From contig JADYZV010000024.1 in NCBI GenBank assembly GCA_020852965.1, positions 39,800 to 103,799 of the forward strand: DNA of 64,000 nucleotides, in the 5' to 3' direction. A program made the position numbers and the translations under genes. The DNA comes from Pirellulaceae bacterium. Its GTDB lineage: Bacteria > Planctomycetota > Planctomycetia > Pirellulales > Pirellulaceae. The notes beneath the pieces are model-generated. The model was given only the letters and a program-made list of their open reading frames with translations. It ran no database searches and had not been told where the DNA came from. Below, one piece after another: positions 8,743 through 17,759 of the stretch (position 1 is its first letter; each line of letters begins with the position of its first letter).

Positions 8743-10136
8743 TTGTCCAAAACGATTGACTCACCGTCCCAGTTGTCCAGCGTTCCCTCGATTGGTTCCA
8801 GCTTTCCCACATACATCAAATCTAGATCGACATCCTCCGGCGAGCCATCGTCGCCGATGAACGAAATGGATCGAAATACCCAGTTGCCAAGGAACGGTAT
8901 CCGCAATTCGTTCTCAACGATCCTCTGGCGGCGAACCTTCACAATCTCGGGCAATGTTTCCCGCAACTTGGCGTTGGTGATGACGTGAATGAATGCAGCT
9001 CCGTCTTTTCGCGTGATTGCACTTTCCTCAACCAACGTCACGCCGTCGGGAGTTCCCATCATGTAGTTCAGACGCAGTGGCCAGACGTCTTCACTGCGCG
9101 CCACGGTGCGGGCTTCGATGGAATCCGGAAGTTTGTCGCGGAACTGTTCATTGAGGAGCAGTAATGTCATCGTAAAGGTTCGTGTTGACGGATCGGCACT
9201 CGCGTCCATGTTGTAGATGATTGCGTTGGTCTTTCGAGGTTTTCCGCTGGGCAACTTGTACACAACCGGCGCGCTGCGACGACGTCTCATCACGCGAGAC
9301 TGTTTCGCTGACAGCTCGACTTCCACCTTGATTGGGTTGGTCATTTGCAACGTCAGCACGGGCGATCCCGCCGAGACTACGCTGCCGGGCACGACATTGA
9401 CTTCAGATATTTGCCCCTGATACGAGGCATACAATGTGGTATTGGCGAGATCGCGTCGAGCATCCTTCAGCGTTTGCTCGGCCTTTCGTATTTGCGACTC
9501 GGCGGATTTCAGCTCCGCTTTGCTTCGCTTCTCGTTGGCAAGCAGCGATTGGATAGCAGCTTGGCCTTGTTGAACCCGATTCTTCGCCTGGTCGTACTCG
9601 CTTCGTGAGATCGCGTTTTGGCGGTTCAATCCCTCCATGCGGTCAAATTCAATCTCCGCCAATTTCAAGTCCGCCGCAGCCGCATCCAATTCAGCGGGAA
9701 TCGAATCGCTTAACTGAATTGCGATGCCTTCCTTGGCCAGCCTTGCAACCTCCAAATTCGCCTCGGCCGACTCGACCGCAATTTGGTAGCGATCCGGTTC
9801 GATGTTTGCCAATGGCGTTCCAGGCTGAACCAGATTGCCATCGGGATCGGTGATGCGACCGTCGATGTTCTCTCCTGGTTCCAGAACCCACTGGACGCGC
9901 CCGGCGACTTCAAAGCCGATATTCTCGGTCTTCCAAGACTTCGCGATGCCTGACGCTGAATAGGACGACTTCGGCGTCGAGCGGATCAGCGTCATCACCG
10001 AAACGGGTCTCGGAGCTTTGGCGATGTTTGATCCGTCATCAGTCTTCGAATTTTTGCAGCCAACGATTGCGATCGACGCCAGCAAACTGAGTGAGGTGAC
10101 GATCTTGTAAAGTGTGGCTCTAATATTTGAATTCAT
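8724..10136 (-). CDS. RND efflux periplasmic adaptor (membrane fusion protein), slightly truncated
   Basis: A lipoprotein adaptor: signal LLASIAIVGC puts the lipidated Cys near residue 27, followed by barrel-sandwich halves around a long coiled coil (about residues 120-230, VAKEGIAIQ to TLKDARRDLANTTLYA), then GQISEVNVVPGSVVSAGSPV and a beta-barrel region. Start ATG 10136 has CAGGA upstream; a longer frame to 10199 is not needed. The protein ends in SIVLDNGWLLD, where relatives usually continue with PGD and a few more residues, exactly where the permease remnant begins. The adaptor is therefore nearly complete but has lost its last residues and its pump. Whether it is still used with another pump is unknown. 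Confidence 0.85.
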   Translation of the reverse strand: MNSNIRATLYKIVTSLSLLASIAIVGCKNSKTDDGSNIAKAPRPVSVMTLIRSTPKSSYSASGIAKSWKTENIGFEVAGRVQWVLEPGENIDGRITDPDGNLVQPGTPLANIEPDRYQIAVESAEANLEVARLAKEGIAIQLSDSIPAELDAAAADLKLAEIEFDRMEGLNRQNAISRSEYDQAKNRVQQGQAAIQSLLANEKRSKAELKSAESQIRKAEQTLKDARRDLANTTLYASYQGQISEVNVVPGSVVSAGSPVLTLQMTNPIKVEVELSAKQSRVMRRRRSAPVVYKLPSGKPRKTNAIIYNMDASADPSTRTFTMTLLLLNEQFRDKLPDSIEARTVARSEDVWPLRLNYMMGTPDGVTLVEESAITRKDGAAFIHVITNAKLRETLPEIVKVRRQRIVENELRIPFLGNWVFRSISFIGDDGSPEDVDLDLMYVGKLEPIEGTLDNWDGESIVLDNGWLLD

Positions 10137-10237
10137 CTTTGCATTCCTGAGAGCCGCGCATGGTTGAAGTAGGGTCACTGGTGGTGCGTCCGCTTCCACC
10201 TTCGAACACTCAACGTTCCAATTCGAGTAATTCGTAA

Positions 10238-10726
10238 CTATTCATGAGATTCTCCTGTGACAATTTGCTGGGGTCCGTTACCGATCGCCTTTGTCAATGG
10301 TCGGAGCAAGACCAACACGACAACCGAAATCGAGCCGGATGCCGCTGCCAATGCGAATTCTCCCATCCCTGCGACGGTGCCCAACGCGGCCGCCATCCAA
10401 ATCGAACTGGCGGTCGTGAGTCCCTGAATTTCGGAAACGTTGCCGAGTTTGATGATTGTCCCAGCACCGAGGAAACCAATCCCTGCCGCAATTCCCTGAA
10501 TGACTCGAGTGACTTCATTGGAGTCATCCGGGGCGATGGTAACTGCAGCCAGCGTGAAGATCGCCGCTCCCAGCGAGACCATCATATGCGTTCGGATGCC
10601 TGCCCATCGACCACGCAACTGCCGCTCGATGCCCAATAAGCCTCCGAGCAAAACGGCGACGAACAGGCGCAGGCAGTGCGTGCCAAATTCTTGGACAGCT
10701 TCGTGATTGAGCAACCACTCCATCAT
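10238..10726 (-). CDS. MgtC/SapB family membrane protein
   Basis: A 162-residue inner-membrane protein with the MgtC/SapB signature: RLFVAVLLGGLLGIERQ, then GIRTHMMVSLGAAIFTL, GIAAGIGFLGAGTI and GLTTASSIWMAAALGT. About five hydrophobic helices. MgtC proteins are linked to growth at low magnesium and to control of membrane ATP synthase in other bacteria; the short form here lacks the C-terminal cytosolic domain of MgtC proper, so the role is less certain. An MgtE-type magnesium channel gene follows on the same strand about 1.3 kb upstream, which fits a magnesium theme. Start ATG 10726 has GGAG upstream. Confidence 0.92.
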   Translation of the reverse strand: MMEWLLNHEAVQEFGTHCLRLFVAVLLGGLLGIERQLRGRWAGIRTHMMVSLGAAIFTLAAVTIAPDDSNEVTRVIQGIAAGIGFLGAGTIIKLGNVSEIQGLTTASSIWMAAALGTVAGMGEFALAAASGSISVVVLVLLRPLTKAIGNGPQQIVTGESHE

Positions 10727-11050
10727 ACGATTGACTCCGCGTTGCTGTCCGAATAGTCGACTGGGTAGAGTATTGGGGGTCTAATCATTTTCCTGAGTCC
10801 AAACGTTTTGCATTAATTTCCCGCTACAATATAGCTTCGGAACCAATTGGCGTCATACAGTCCTTGCAACAATTCACTCTTATTCCACAATCGCAATAGT
10901 CGTGCCAAACCTGCACGAATGCATGTCCTTGCTGAAATGAGATGTCGCGAAGTTCGATATTCAGAAAAGTGATCTATCGACGATGCGCCGTGAGACGCGA
11001 TGTAATTGGCGAGTATATATATGACATCATCGAAGCAATCGGCAGCGAAT
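10727..11050. other. Intergenic region, no gene seen
   Basis: About 320 AT-richer bases between MgtE and MgtC genes. No ORF with family features and no clear hairpin. It could hold a magnesium-responsive leader for the MgtC-like gene, but no known riboswitch pattern was recognised. Confidence 0.35.
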
Positions 11051-12061
11051 TCAGATCCCGAAAAACCACGAAGCGAAAGAGAAATAGATCACCACGCCCG
11101 TGATATCGGCGATGGATGTGATCAAGGGTGCGCTCGCCGTAGCCGGATCGAAATTGAACTTGGTGAGTAGGAAGGGAAGCAACAGGCCTATCAAACTGCT
11201 AATCATCACCGTGAGGACCATCGTGGAAGCGGCCACCACGATGATCTCGGGTGCTCGGATACTGGCAATCATGGAAACCCCAATTGCCATCGTAATGCCA
11301 AGAAGCAATGAGACCAGGATTTCTTTGCCAACAAGCCGCAACCAGTCCTGCAACTGGACATCGCCGATCGCCAATGACCGAATCATCAACGTGGCCGACT
11401 GTGCTCCCGCATTACCCCCGCTGTCAATCAGCAAAGGTAAAAAGAAGACCAGCGACACTATCGACGTGATCAAATGCTCGAACCGTGAGATCACGAATCC
11501 GGAGAATACATTCATTAATACCAACGCGAAAAGCCAACCGATCCGCTCGCGATACAAATGGGTGACCCGGGCCGTTAGCGGATTTGCAATGGCGTGCTGA
11601 ATCGCGCCGAATTTCTGGAAATCCTCCAGCGATTCCTGTTCAGCGATGTCCATCACATCGTCCACCGTGACGATACCCAACAAGGTTCCGGAGTCGTCGA
11701 CGACGGGCAGTGCCACGGCGTCATTCTCTTGAAACTGCCTAATGGCGAGTTCCTGGTCTTCGAGCGCTGCCAGCGGAGTAAACTGGTGCCCGACAAGCTC
11801 AGAAATCCGCTGATCCAAGGAGGCCAAAACAATTTTGCTCAACTCAATTTCGTCGATGAGACTTCCATTCGTATCCACTACATAAATGGTGTTGAGCGTT
11901 TCACATTCCTTGCCATGTCGCCGAATATGAGACAACGCTTCGGCCACAGTGAACTCGGGACGAACGGCCACGAATTCGGACGTCATGAGCCGTCCAATAC
12001 TCTCTTCCGGGTATGCCGGCGTCAGGTCTTCGTGAACACCGTTTGTGCTGGCTTGCACCAC
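11051..12061 (-). CDS. mgtE: MgtE-type magnesium channel lacking the N-terminal domain
   Basis: Two CBS domains (about residues 18-150; GRLMTSEFVAVRPEFTV, then PLAALEDQELAIRQF and VVDDSGTLLGIVTVDDVMD) are followed by the MgtE membrane domain with five helices and the signature PLLIDSGGNAGAQSATLMIRS. Ordinary MgtE has a superhelical N domain of roughly 130 residues before AYPEESIGRLM; it is absent here. The likely start is GTG 12061, which overlaps the stop of the upstream universal stress gene as TAGTG with GAGG before it, so translation is probably coupled. An alternative GTG at 12091 lies within that gene. Loss of the N domain, which with CBS closes the channel at high magnesium, suggests altered gating (inference). 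Confidence 0.88.
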   Translation of the reverse strand: MVQASTNGVHEDLTPAYPEESIGRLMTSEFVAVRPEFTVAEALSHIRRHGKECETLNTIYVVDTNGSLIDEIELSKIVLASLDQRISELVGHQFTPLAALEDQELAIRQFQENDAVALPVVDDSGTLLGIVTVDDVMDIAEQESLEDFQKFGAIQHAIANPLTARVTHLYRERIGWLFALVLMNVFSGFVISRFEHLITSIVSLVFFLPLLIDSGGNAGAQSATLMIRSLAIGDVQLQDWLRLVGKEILVSLLLGITMAIGVSMIASIRAPEIIVVAASTMVLTVMISSLIGLLLPFLLTKFNFDPATASAPLITSIADITGVVIYFSFASWFFGI

Positions 12062-12978
12062 TAGCTGCCTCGCGATATCAACACACTGCACTTCGCGTAT
12101 CGGAGTATATGGCGAGACACGCTACCGAGGATCAATCGTTGCAACCTACCTCGGCGACGGTCTCCGGTGACGATTAAATCGCATTCATGTTCATCAGCGT
12201 AGGAAATCAATGAATCGCCGACGTGCGGTGCCGAAACTACATTCGATCTTGCATCAAACCCCCAATCCCGAATGACTTCAGCAAGCAATTCACCATGGGA
12301 CTCGGCGCGCAGCTTGGATTGCTTCCACATCTCGCTTGTCTGCTGAATGATATCTTTCCTGTAGAACGTCATCAATTGCATAACATGCACTGCGTGAAGC
12401 TGGGTTGACGGCGGCAACTCGAATTGTCTCAGGCATTTCGCAACCTCGATGTCTTTGTTGGAATTCTCGACCGCCAACATGATACGTTTCGGGCCGGTGT
12501 CGGTCCCTATCCTGATGCTGGCGGAAGTCTGCGAGCGAACGATCAGCACGGACGACTGGGCTCGGTTAGCGACGTAATCAGAAACGCTACCGAGCAGTAC
12601 GCGCGAAAGTGCCGAGCGTCCGACGGCCCCCATGATGATCAGTTCCGCTCCTTGTTTTTTGGCAAACGCAGTCAGCGCTTGGCCGGGTGTACCGACGATC
12701 ACCTCAGCACTTACCGAGTGAAAAGTGTCATTTTGGAATCGCGCAACCAACTCCGTGAGCGTCGCTTCGACTTGCTGTCTTTCTCGATCGAGGAGTTCGT
12801 CAACATCCGGCGGGGATCCGGTCGTATGCCTTTCGACGAAAGGAAACGGTGGGACAACCGTCACGATTTTTAGATCGACGGGCTGATCAAACGGAAGACC
12901 GATTAAGTAGGCCGCCGCAGCGTCGGAAGCTGGAGACTGATCGACCGCCAATAGAACACGCATATGAGTATCTTTCAT
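12061..12978 (-). CDS. Universal stress protein, tandem UspA domains
   Basis: 305 residues made of two UspA folds. The first begins MRVLLAVDQSPASDAAAAY and has the ATP-binding type motif GAVGRSALSRVLLGSVSDYV with VLIVRS; the second begins KRIMLAVENSNKD and ends TGDRRRGRLQRLILGSVSRH followed by CSVLISRGS. The G-2x-G-9x-G(S/T) pattern suggests both bind nucleotide. Start 12978 or the internal ATG 12963 are both possible. Its stop overlaps the GTG start of the truncated mgtE, suggesting an operon that links a stress sensor with magnesium uptake. Function at the molecular level is unknown for most members. Confidence 0.93.
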   Translation of the reverse strand: MKDTHMRVLLAVDQSPASDAAAAYLIGLPFDQPVDLKIVTVVPPFPFVERHTTGSPPDVDELLDRERQQVEATLTELVARFQNDTFHSVSAEVIVGTPGQALTAFAKKQGAELIIMGAVGRSALSRVLLGSVSDYVANRAQSSVLIVRSQTSASIRIGTDTGPKRIMLAVENSNKDIEVAKCLRQFELPPSTQLHAVHVMQLMTFYRKDIIQQTSEMWKQSKLRAESHGELLAEVIRDWGFDARSNVVSAPHVGDSLISYADEHECDLIVTGDRRRGRLQRLILGSVSRHILRYAKCSVLISRGS

Positions 12979-13485
12979 TGCCGAGAAGTATTCTTCGATC
13001 TAAAGTCACCCGCGCAGTTGAAGTGGCTGGTGAGCGGCGAGTAAGGGTGCCGAATGCATCTACTGTCAAACGTCACCGGCGGCCAAGCCCGATTCCGTTG
13101 GCATGCGTTCTTTCGGAACGATGATAACTTCGCCACCTCTGGTCTTCACTAACTTGGCCAGATCAGTGCATTTCTCGTTCCAGGGAGTCGCACACAGCCG
13201 ATGTGTTACGACGTCAATTGATTTCGGAGGACGCCAGCGAATTCACGCGGTATAATGTTGACCGAGCTATAGGATGATGTCAATTGGGTCAACGCTGGTG
13301 GACACCCAATGGAACAGTCTCTGATTGCGTCATAGGAGTCGCTGGATTCCACGCTCGCTCGCGAACTCCGCAAAGTGGCGAAACCGGATTAACCGGTGAC
13401 CGTGGCTCAAAGTGTGGCGTGGGCGCCCCCCTCTTGTTGTCGGCACGGGCTACAATGAAATATCCCTTTGGTAGGAAAGCCCCCC
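12979..13485. other. Divergent intergenic region with a possible gene remnant
   Basis: About 500 bases between the universal stress gene and the kinase. On the minus strand at roughly 13070-13230 a frame without start codon reads CTDLAKLVKTRGGEVIIVPKE followed by MPTESGLAA. That looks like the C-terminal end of a bacterial eRF1-like (baeRF) protein, a group often found beside stress genes. A stop closes the frame upstream, so it would be a remnant. This is a low-confidence reading. The rest probably holds two promoters. Confidence 0.35.
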
Positions 13486-15210
13486 ATGAAGAACGCAGCC
13501 GGTGACCTTGGTGCGACGATCGACCTGCCCAGTCGAAACGATTTGAAAGAAACCGCGATCGTGAATAGCGCCCAGTCGGAGAGAGTCGCTTCGCCCGAAG
13601 AGGTCCCAAAGAAAGGCGGTACCCGACGAGTCGGACTGGTGATCGGAAGCAGCCCGTCGATGAGCGAAGAGTACCACGAACGCTTGCGGATACGCTTGCG
13701 AATGTCCGCGCTGTTGTTGGGAAGTGGGCTGTGCGTCTACCTGCTTTTTAAGATCTTCCATCTTTATCAAGCGACGGTAGAAGATCACCCACTGATCTTT
13801 TGGGTACACGTTGCAATCACCGCCGCAACGTTGGGTGTCGCTTGGCGGCTTAGCGTGAATTGCAAATTCGCTCTTCGCCATTTAAGAATCGTCGAGTTGG
13901 TCGTTTTTGGTGGACCAGCCCTGTTGTTTGCACTCGCCAGCTATACCATTCTAGCCGACTCGATTCAGGCTGGTTTCGTTACCGATATCACGCAGCCCTG
14001 GCTACTGCTAATTTTCACGTACACAGTACTCATTCCCAACACTTGGCAACGGGCTGCCATGGTGATCATTCCCATCTCGCTGATTCCGATTGTATTGGCG
14101 TTGTCGGCTCAATTGACGACGGAAGAGTTCACAACCGTCATGCAATCCGATCCTAACCATCAGATTACCATGATGCGAATTTGCTTAGGAATGACCTGGG
14201 GGGCGGCCATTGCCGTCTGGGGAGCGTGGTCCATTCGTTCACTCCGCCGCGAAGCCTTCGAGGCGAAGAAGATGGGCCAGTACCAGCTCAAGAAATTGCT
14301 AGGACGAGGCGGGATGGGGGAGGTTTATCTGGCCGTGCATTGCATGCTCAAGAGACCGTGCGCCTTAAAGCTGATCCGCCCAGACGTGGCCGACATCCGG
14401 CTGAATCTCAAACGGTTTGAACGAGAGGTTCAATCGACTGCGCGACTGACCCACTGGAACACAATCGAAATTTTCGATTATGGCAACACCGAGGATGGCG
14501 TTTTCTACTACGTTATGGAGTACCTGCCGGGGATGAATCTAGATGAAGTCGTGCGAATGAACGGGCCCCTTCCCGCAAATCGAGTGGTTTATCTATTGAA
14601 ACAAGTCTGCGAGGCGCTTGCCGAAGCCCACGGTCAGGGATTGATCCATCGCGACATCAAGCCTGCGAATATCTTTTCAGCGCGGCGCGGCGGAATGTAC
14701 GACGTTGCCAAGTTGCTCGATTTTGGACTGGTTCGACAAACAGGGCTGGACACCAGTCCCGATGGGCAGGATGACGATCTTACTCGCGATGGATCGATCA
14801 CGGGTTCGCCGTTGTACATGTCACCTGAGCAGGCGTTGGGCGAAGTCCCGGACGAACGCAGCGATATCTATTCATTGGGCGGAGTGGCCTACTATCTGAC
14901 CACAGGTCAGCCTCCGTTCTCCCATGACAATGCGATGCGAGTCATCCTGTCACACGCGCGTGACGTGCCGACCCCACCAAGCGAGCTAAACCCCAGCCTA
15001 CCGCCCGAGCTAGAACAAGTCATCATGAAGTGTCTGGAGAAGAAGCCCGAAGATCGTTTCGCCAACGTGCGGTTGCTTCAGCGAGCCTTGATCGATTGTG
15101 AGACGGACGAGGTTTGGAGCGCCGAAATGGCCGCCCACTGGTGGAAGCGCCACGGCTGTCCGCACAAGAAAAAACTCGACGCCGAGGTGCTGGGACTTTC
15201 GATGGAATGA
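13486..15210 (+). CDS. Membrane Ser/Thr protein kinase with N-terminal transmembrane domain
   Basis: 574 residues with the sensor first and kinase last. Residues about 65-250 hold around six hydrophobic helices (LLLGSGLCVYLLFKIF, WVHVAITAATLGVAWRL, LVVFGGPALLFALASY and others). The Hanks kinase follows from about 264: GRGGMGEVY loop, ALKLIRPD Lys, HRDIKPAN near 387, LLDFG near 410, SPLYMSPEQALG activation segment end, DIYSLGGVAYYLTTGQPPF. All catalytic residues are present. The TTG frame start at 13468 is rejected because ATG 13486 has GTAGGAAAG before it. Catalase follows on the same strand. The N-terminal module may sense a membrane signal. Confidence 0.93.
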   Translation: MKNAAGDLGATIDLPSRNDLKETAIVNSAQSERVASPEEVPKKGGTRRVGLVIGSSPSMSEEYHERLRIRLRMSALLLGSGLCVYLLFKIFHLYQATVEDHPLIFWVHVAITAATLGVAWRLSVNCKFALRHLRIVELVVFGGPALLFALASYTILADSIQAGFVTDITQPWLLLIFTYTVLIPNTWQRAAMVIIPISLIPIVLALSAQLTTEEFTTVMQSDPNHQITMMRICLGMTWGAAIAVWGAWSIRSLRREAFEAKKMGQYQLKKLLGRGGMGEVYLAVHCMLKRPCALKLIRPDVADIRLNLKRFEREVQSTARLTHWNTIEIFDYGNTEDGVFYYVMEYLPGMNLDEVVRMNGPLPANRVVYLLKQVCEALAEAHGQGLIHRDIKPANIFSARRGGMYDVAKLLDFGLVRQTGLDTSPDGQDDDLTRDGSITGSPLYMSPEQALGEVPDERSDIYSLGGVAYYLTTGQPPFSHDNAMRVILSHARDVPTPPSELNPSLPPELEQVIMKCLEKKPEDRFANVRLLQRALIDCETDEVWSAEMAAHWWKRHGCPHKKKLDAEVLGLSME

Positions 15211-15630
15211 GACGGCCAGCTACCTCACCTTGAACTTTCCATCACATGAAGGCACAGAATAATCAAAGGCTAGTGCTTCATCCAACTTTAATTTTGGGGT
15301 CGGCCGTAGTGGACGAGGTTACGAGTCCCTAGCATATGCCAAGCCCAACGAACTCGTAACCTCGTCCACTACCTTCTACCCCAATTCTTAGCTGTGACAG
15401 AGCGCTCGAGCCATGATGTCGACGACCAGAATCACTTCGAATTCGGGTGGGGCAACTACTGGAGATCGGCTAGCAGAAAATCGTTAATGGAATTGTCAAT
15501 GGAATTGTCAACTGCAGACTCATGCTTGGCGCACAAGTTGATATTGCAGCAACTCGCAGGAACCAGTTGAAAGTGGTAGACTGGACGCGTTAGAGCGATC
15601 GCCGGATTCCAAAGACATAGGACTCTCAGT
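15211..15630. other. Intergenic region upstream of catalase
   Basis: About 420 bases. It holds the perfect 21-base inverted repeat at 15306-15372 and, at about 15486-15510, two tandem copies of AATGGAATTGTC. Otherwise no gene. The catalase promoter should lie in the last 150 bases. Confidence 0.5.
15306..15372. repeat. Perfect 21-base inverted repeat with 25-base loop
   Basis: GTAGTGGACGAGGTTACGAG plus T (15306-15326) is exactly complementary to 15352-15372, which begins ACTCGTAACCTCG. It can form a strong hairpin between the kinase stop and the catalase gene. It may be a small non-autonomous repeat element or a terminator; no T run follows. Further genomic copies would decide. Confidence 0.85.
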
Positions 15631-17085
15631 ATGAGCAAGCACGACTCGAAGCCGACAACCACCGATGCGGGGTGCCCCGTCTCCAGTGACGAGCACTCGC
15701 TTACCGTCGGGCGTGATGGCCCAATTTTACTACATGACCACTACCTCATCGAGCAGATGGCCAATTTCAATCGCGAACGCATTCCCGAGCGGCAGCCGCA
15801 CGCGAAAGGTGCGGGAGCATTTGGGCATTTCGAGGTGACCCATGATGTCAGTGCCTACACCAAAGCGGCGGTGTTCCAGCCGGGTACGAAAACGGACACG
15901 TTGATCCGATTCTCCACCGTGGCGGGCGAGCGAGGCAGTCCGGATACCTGGCGCGACCCCCGCGGTTTCTCGCTGAAGTTCTATACCAGCCAAGGCAACT
16001 ACGACATGGTGGGAAACAACACGCCCGTGTTCTTCCTGCGTGATCCGATGAAATTCCAACACTTTATTCGGTCGCAAAAGCGTCGTGCGGATAACGGCCT
16101 CCGCGACCACGACATGCAATGGGACTTTTGGTCTCTGTCGCCCGAATCAGCCCATCAAGTTGCATGGTTGATGGGTGATCGTGGGATTCCAAAGACTTGG
16201 CGGCACATGAACGGCTACTCCAGCCATACCTACATGTGGGTCAACGCCGCCGGAAAGCGGTTTTGGATGAAGTACCACTTCAAGACAGATCAGGGTATCG
16301 ACTTTCTCACGCAGCAAGACGCCGACCGATTGGCGGGGACTGACGGTGACTACCATCGCCGCGATCTTTTCGATGCGATCAAGCGAGGCGATTATCCCAG
16401 TTGGTCGTTGAAAGTGCAGATCATGCCTTTCGAGGAAGCCAAGACATACCGCTTCAATCCATTCGACTTGACCAAAGTTTGGCCGCACGCGGATTACCCT
16501 CTAATAGATGTCGGCAAACTAACTCTCAATCGCAACCCGACCGACTTCCACACAGAAATCGAACAGGCCGCATTTGAGCCCAATAACCTTGTGCCGGGGA
16601 TTGGAATCAGTCCCGACAAGATGTTGCTCGGCCGCATGTTCGCATACGCCGATGCACATCGACATCGGCTGGGTGTGAATTATAAACAGATTCCCGTCAA
16701 CGCTCCGCAGTGTCCCGTATTCAGCTACAGCAAAGATGGGCAAGGTCGAACGCAAAACGTTTCCGATCCCGTTTACGCTCCAAACTCAAAGGGTGGACCG
16801 GCGGCCGATGGCGAGCGTTTCCCTGAGTCAGCGACTTGGTCGGCAGACGGCGAATTTACCCGCGCCGCCTATACGCTACGTGAGGATGATGACGACTTTG
16901 GTCAAGCCGGAACCTTGGTGCGCGACGTTATGGACGATGAACAACGCGAGCGACTCGTGTCGAACGTCGTGGGACATCTCAAGGGAGGTGTGTCCCAGCC
17001 TGTACTTGAACGTGCGTTCGAGTATTGGAGCAACATTGACAAGGAAATCGGTGACCGCGTTCGCAAAGGCGTCCTTGGAAGTTAA
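15631..17085 (+). CDS. katA: Catalase (monofunctional, haem)
   Basis: 484 residues, the size of the small-subunit catalases, converting hydrogen peroxide to water and oxygen. The family start [20 protein letters not shown] carries the distal His near residue 57; [14 protein letters not shown] holds the catalytic Asn near 129; the proximal haem ligand is Tyr in [14 protein letters not shown] near residue 339. NADPH-binding-clade features are present. The start ATG is preceded by AGGACTCTCAGT, a modest ribosome site. No signal peptide, so cytoplasmic. The nickel superoxide dismutase gene begins 55 bases after its stop, forming a logical superoxide-to-water pair although they may act in different compartments. 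Confidence 0.96.
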   Translation: MSKHDSKPTTTDAGCPVSSDEHSLTVGRDGPILLHDHYLIEQMANFNRERIPERQPHAKGAGAFGHFEVTHDVSAYTKAAVFQPGTKTDTLIRFSTVAGERGSPDTWRDPRGFSLKFYTSQGNYDMVGNNTPVFFLRDPMKFQHFIRSQKRRADNGLRDHDMQWDFWSLSPESAHQVAWLMGDRGIPKTWRHMNGYSSHTYMWVNAAGKRFWMKYHFKTDQGIDFLTQQDADRLAGTDGDYHRRDLFDAIKRGDYPSWSLKVQIMPFEEAKTYRFNPFDLTKVWPHADYPLIDVGKLTLNRNPTDFHTEIEQAAFEPNNLVPGIGISPDKMLLGRMFAYADAHRHRLGVNYKQIPVNAPQCPVFSYSKDGQGRTQNVSDPVYAPNSKGGPAADGERFPESATWSADGEFTRAAYTLREDDDDFGQAGTLVRDVMDDEQRERLVSNVVGHLKGGVSQPVLERAFEYWSNIDKEIGDRVRKGVLGS

Positions 17086-17139
17086 CGACCCGTCACAACC
17101 TAAGTACTTCAACTTTTACAACACGAAAGAGAGACGACG

Positions 17140-17604
17140 ATGATGCGTACAACACTTTGCCTAATGACAGTCCTTGTACTCGGCCTAACCGCTCAAACGG
17201 TCCATGCCCACTGCGAAGTACCCTGCGGAATATATGACGATCAACTTCGCTTCCAATCGATGTTGGAAGATCAATCCACGATCGAAAAAGCGATCTCACA
17301 AATTGGTGAACTTGCTGACAAGAAGCACGGCGCTCATGACTTGAATCAACTCGTTCGCTGGGTCAACACCAAAGAGGATCACGCCTCCAAGATTCAGCAC
17401 ACGATCGCTCAATACTTCATGACGCAACGCATTAAAGCTGACGGCGAAAACTATGCCAAGAAACTAGCCGCAGCGCATGCCGTGATGGTTGCTGCAATGC
17501 AAAGCAAGCAATCCGCTTCGCCCGAATCAGCGGCAGTTTTGAAGAAAGCCATCCTTGACTTCTATCGTGCTTACGAAGGCAAGGAACCTGATCTGCACGA
17601 GTGA
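17140..17604 (+). CDS. sodN: Superoxide dismutase, nickel type, with signal peptide
   Basis: Converts superoxide to peroxide and oxygen with a nickel centre. The nickel hook H-C-x-x-P-C-G-x-Y is intact as HCEVPCGIY, directly after a signal peptide MMRTTLCLMTVLVLGLTAQTVHA. Cleavage after A23 would expose His24 as the new N-terminus, which the family needs as nickel ligand with both Cys residues. The remaining helical bundle (QLRFQSMLEDQSTIEKAIS, AHDLNQLVRWVNTKEDHA) matches NiSOD; the mature protein is about 131 residues, within the family range. Streptomyces and cyanobacterial NiSOD use a propeptide and SodX-type peptidase instead, and none is seen here. It follows catalase closely and may share its transcript. 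Confidence 0.92.
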   Translation: MMRTTLCLMTVLVLGLTAQTVHAHCEVPCGIYDDQLRFQSMLEDQSTIEKAISQIGELADKKHGAHDLNQLVRWVNTKEDHASKIQHTIAQYFMTQRIKADGENYAKKLAAAHAVMVAAMQSKQSASPESAAVLKKAILDFYRAYEGKEPDLHE

Positions 17605-17759
17605 GCTAGTACCGTTGCACTTCCTAACATATCATTCGCCATCTGGTTGCTATCTCTCTCGACTCGGTGAAAGGAGATCACCGAGTTGACGGGTATCCAG
17701 TATGCCGGCTTCGATTCCGAGCGCTGAGAGTCATAGAATCTCCCGATGGGAACCAAGCC

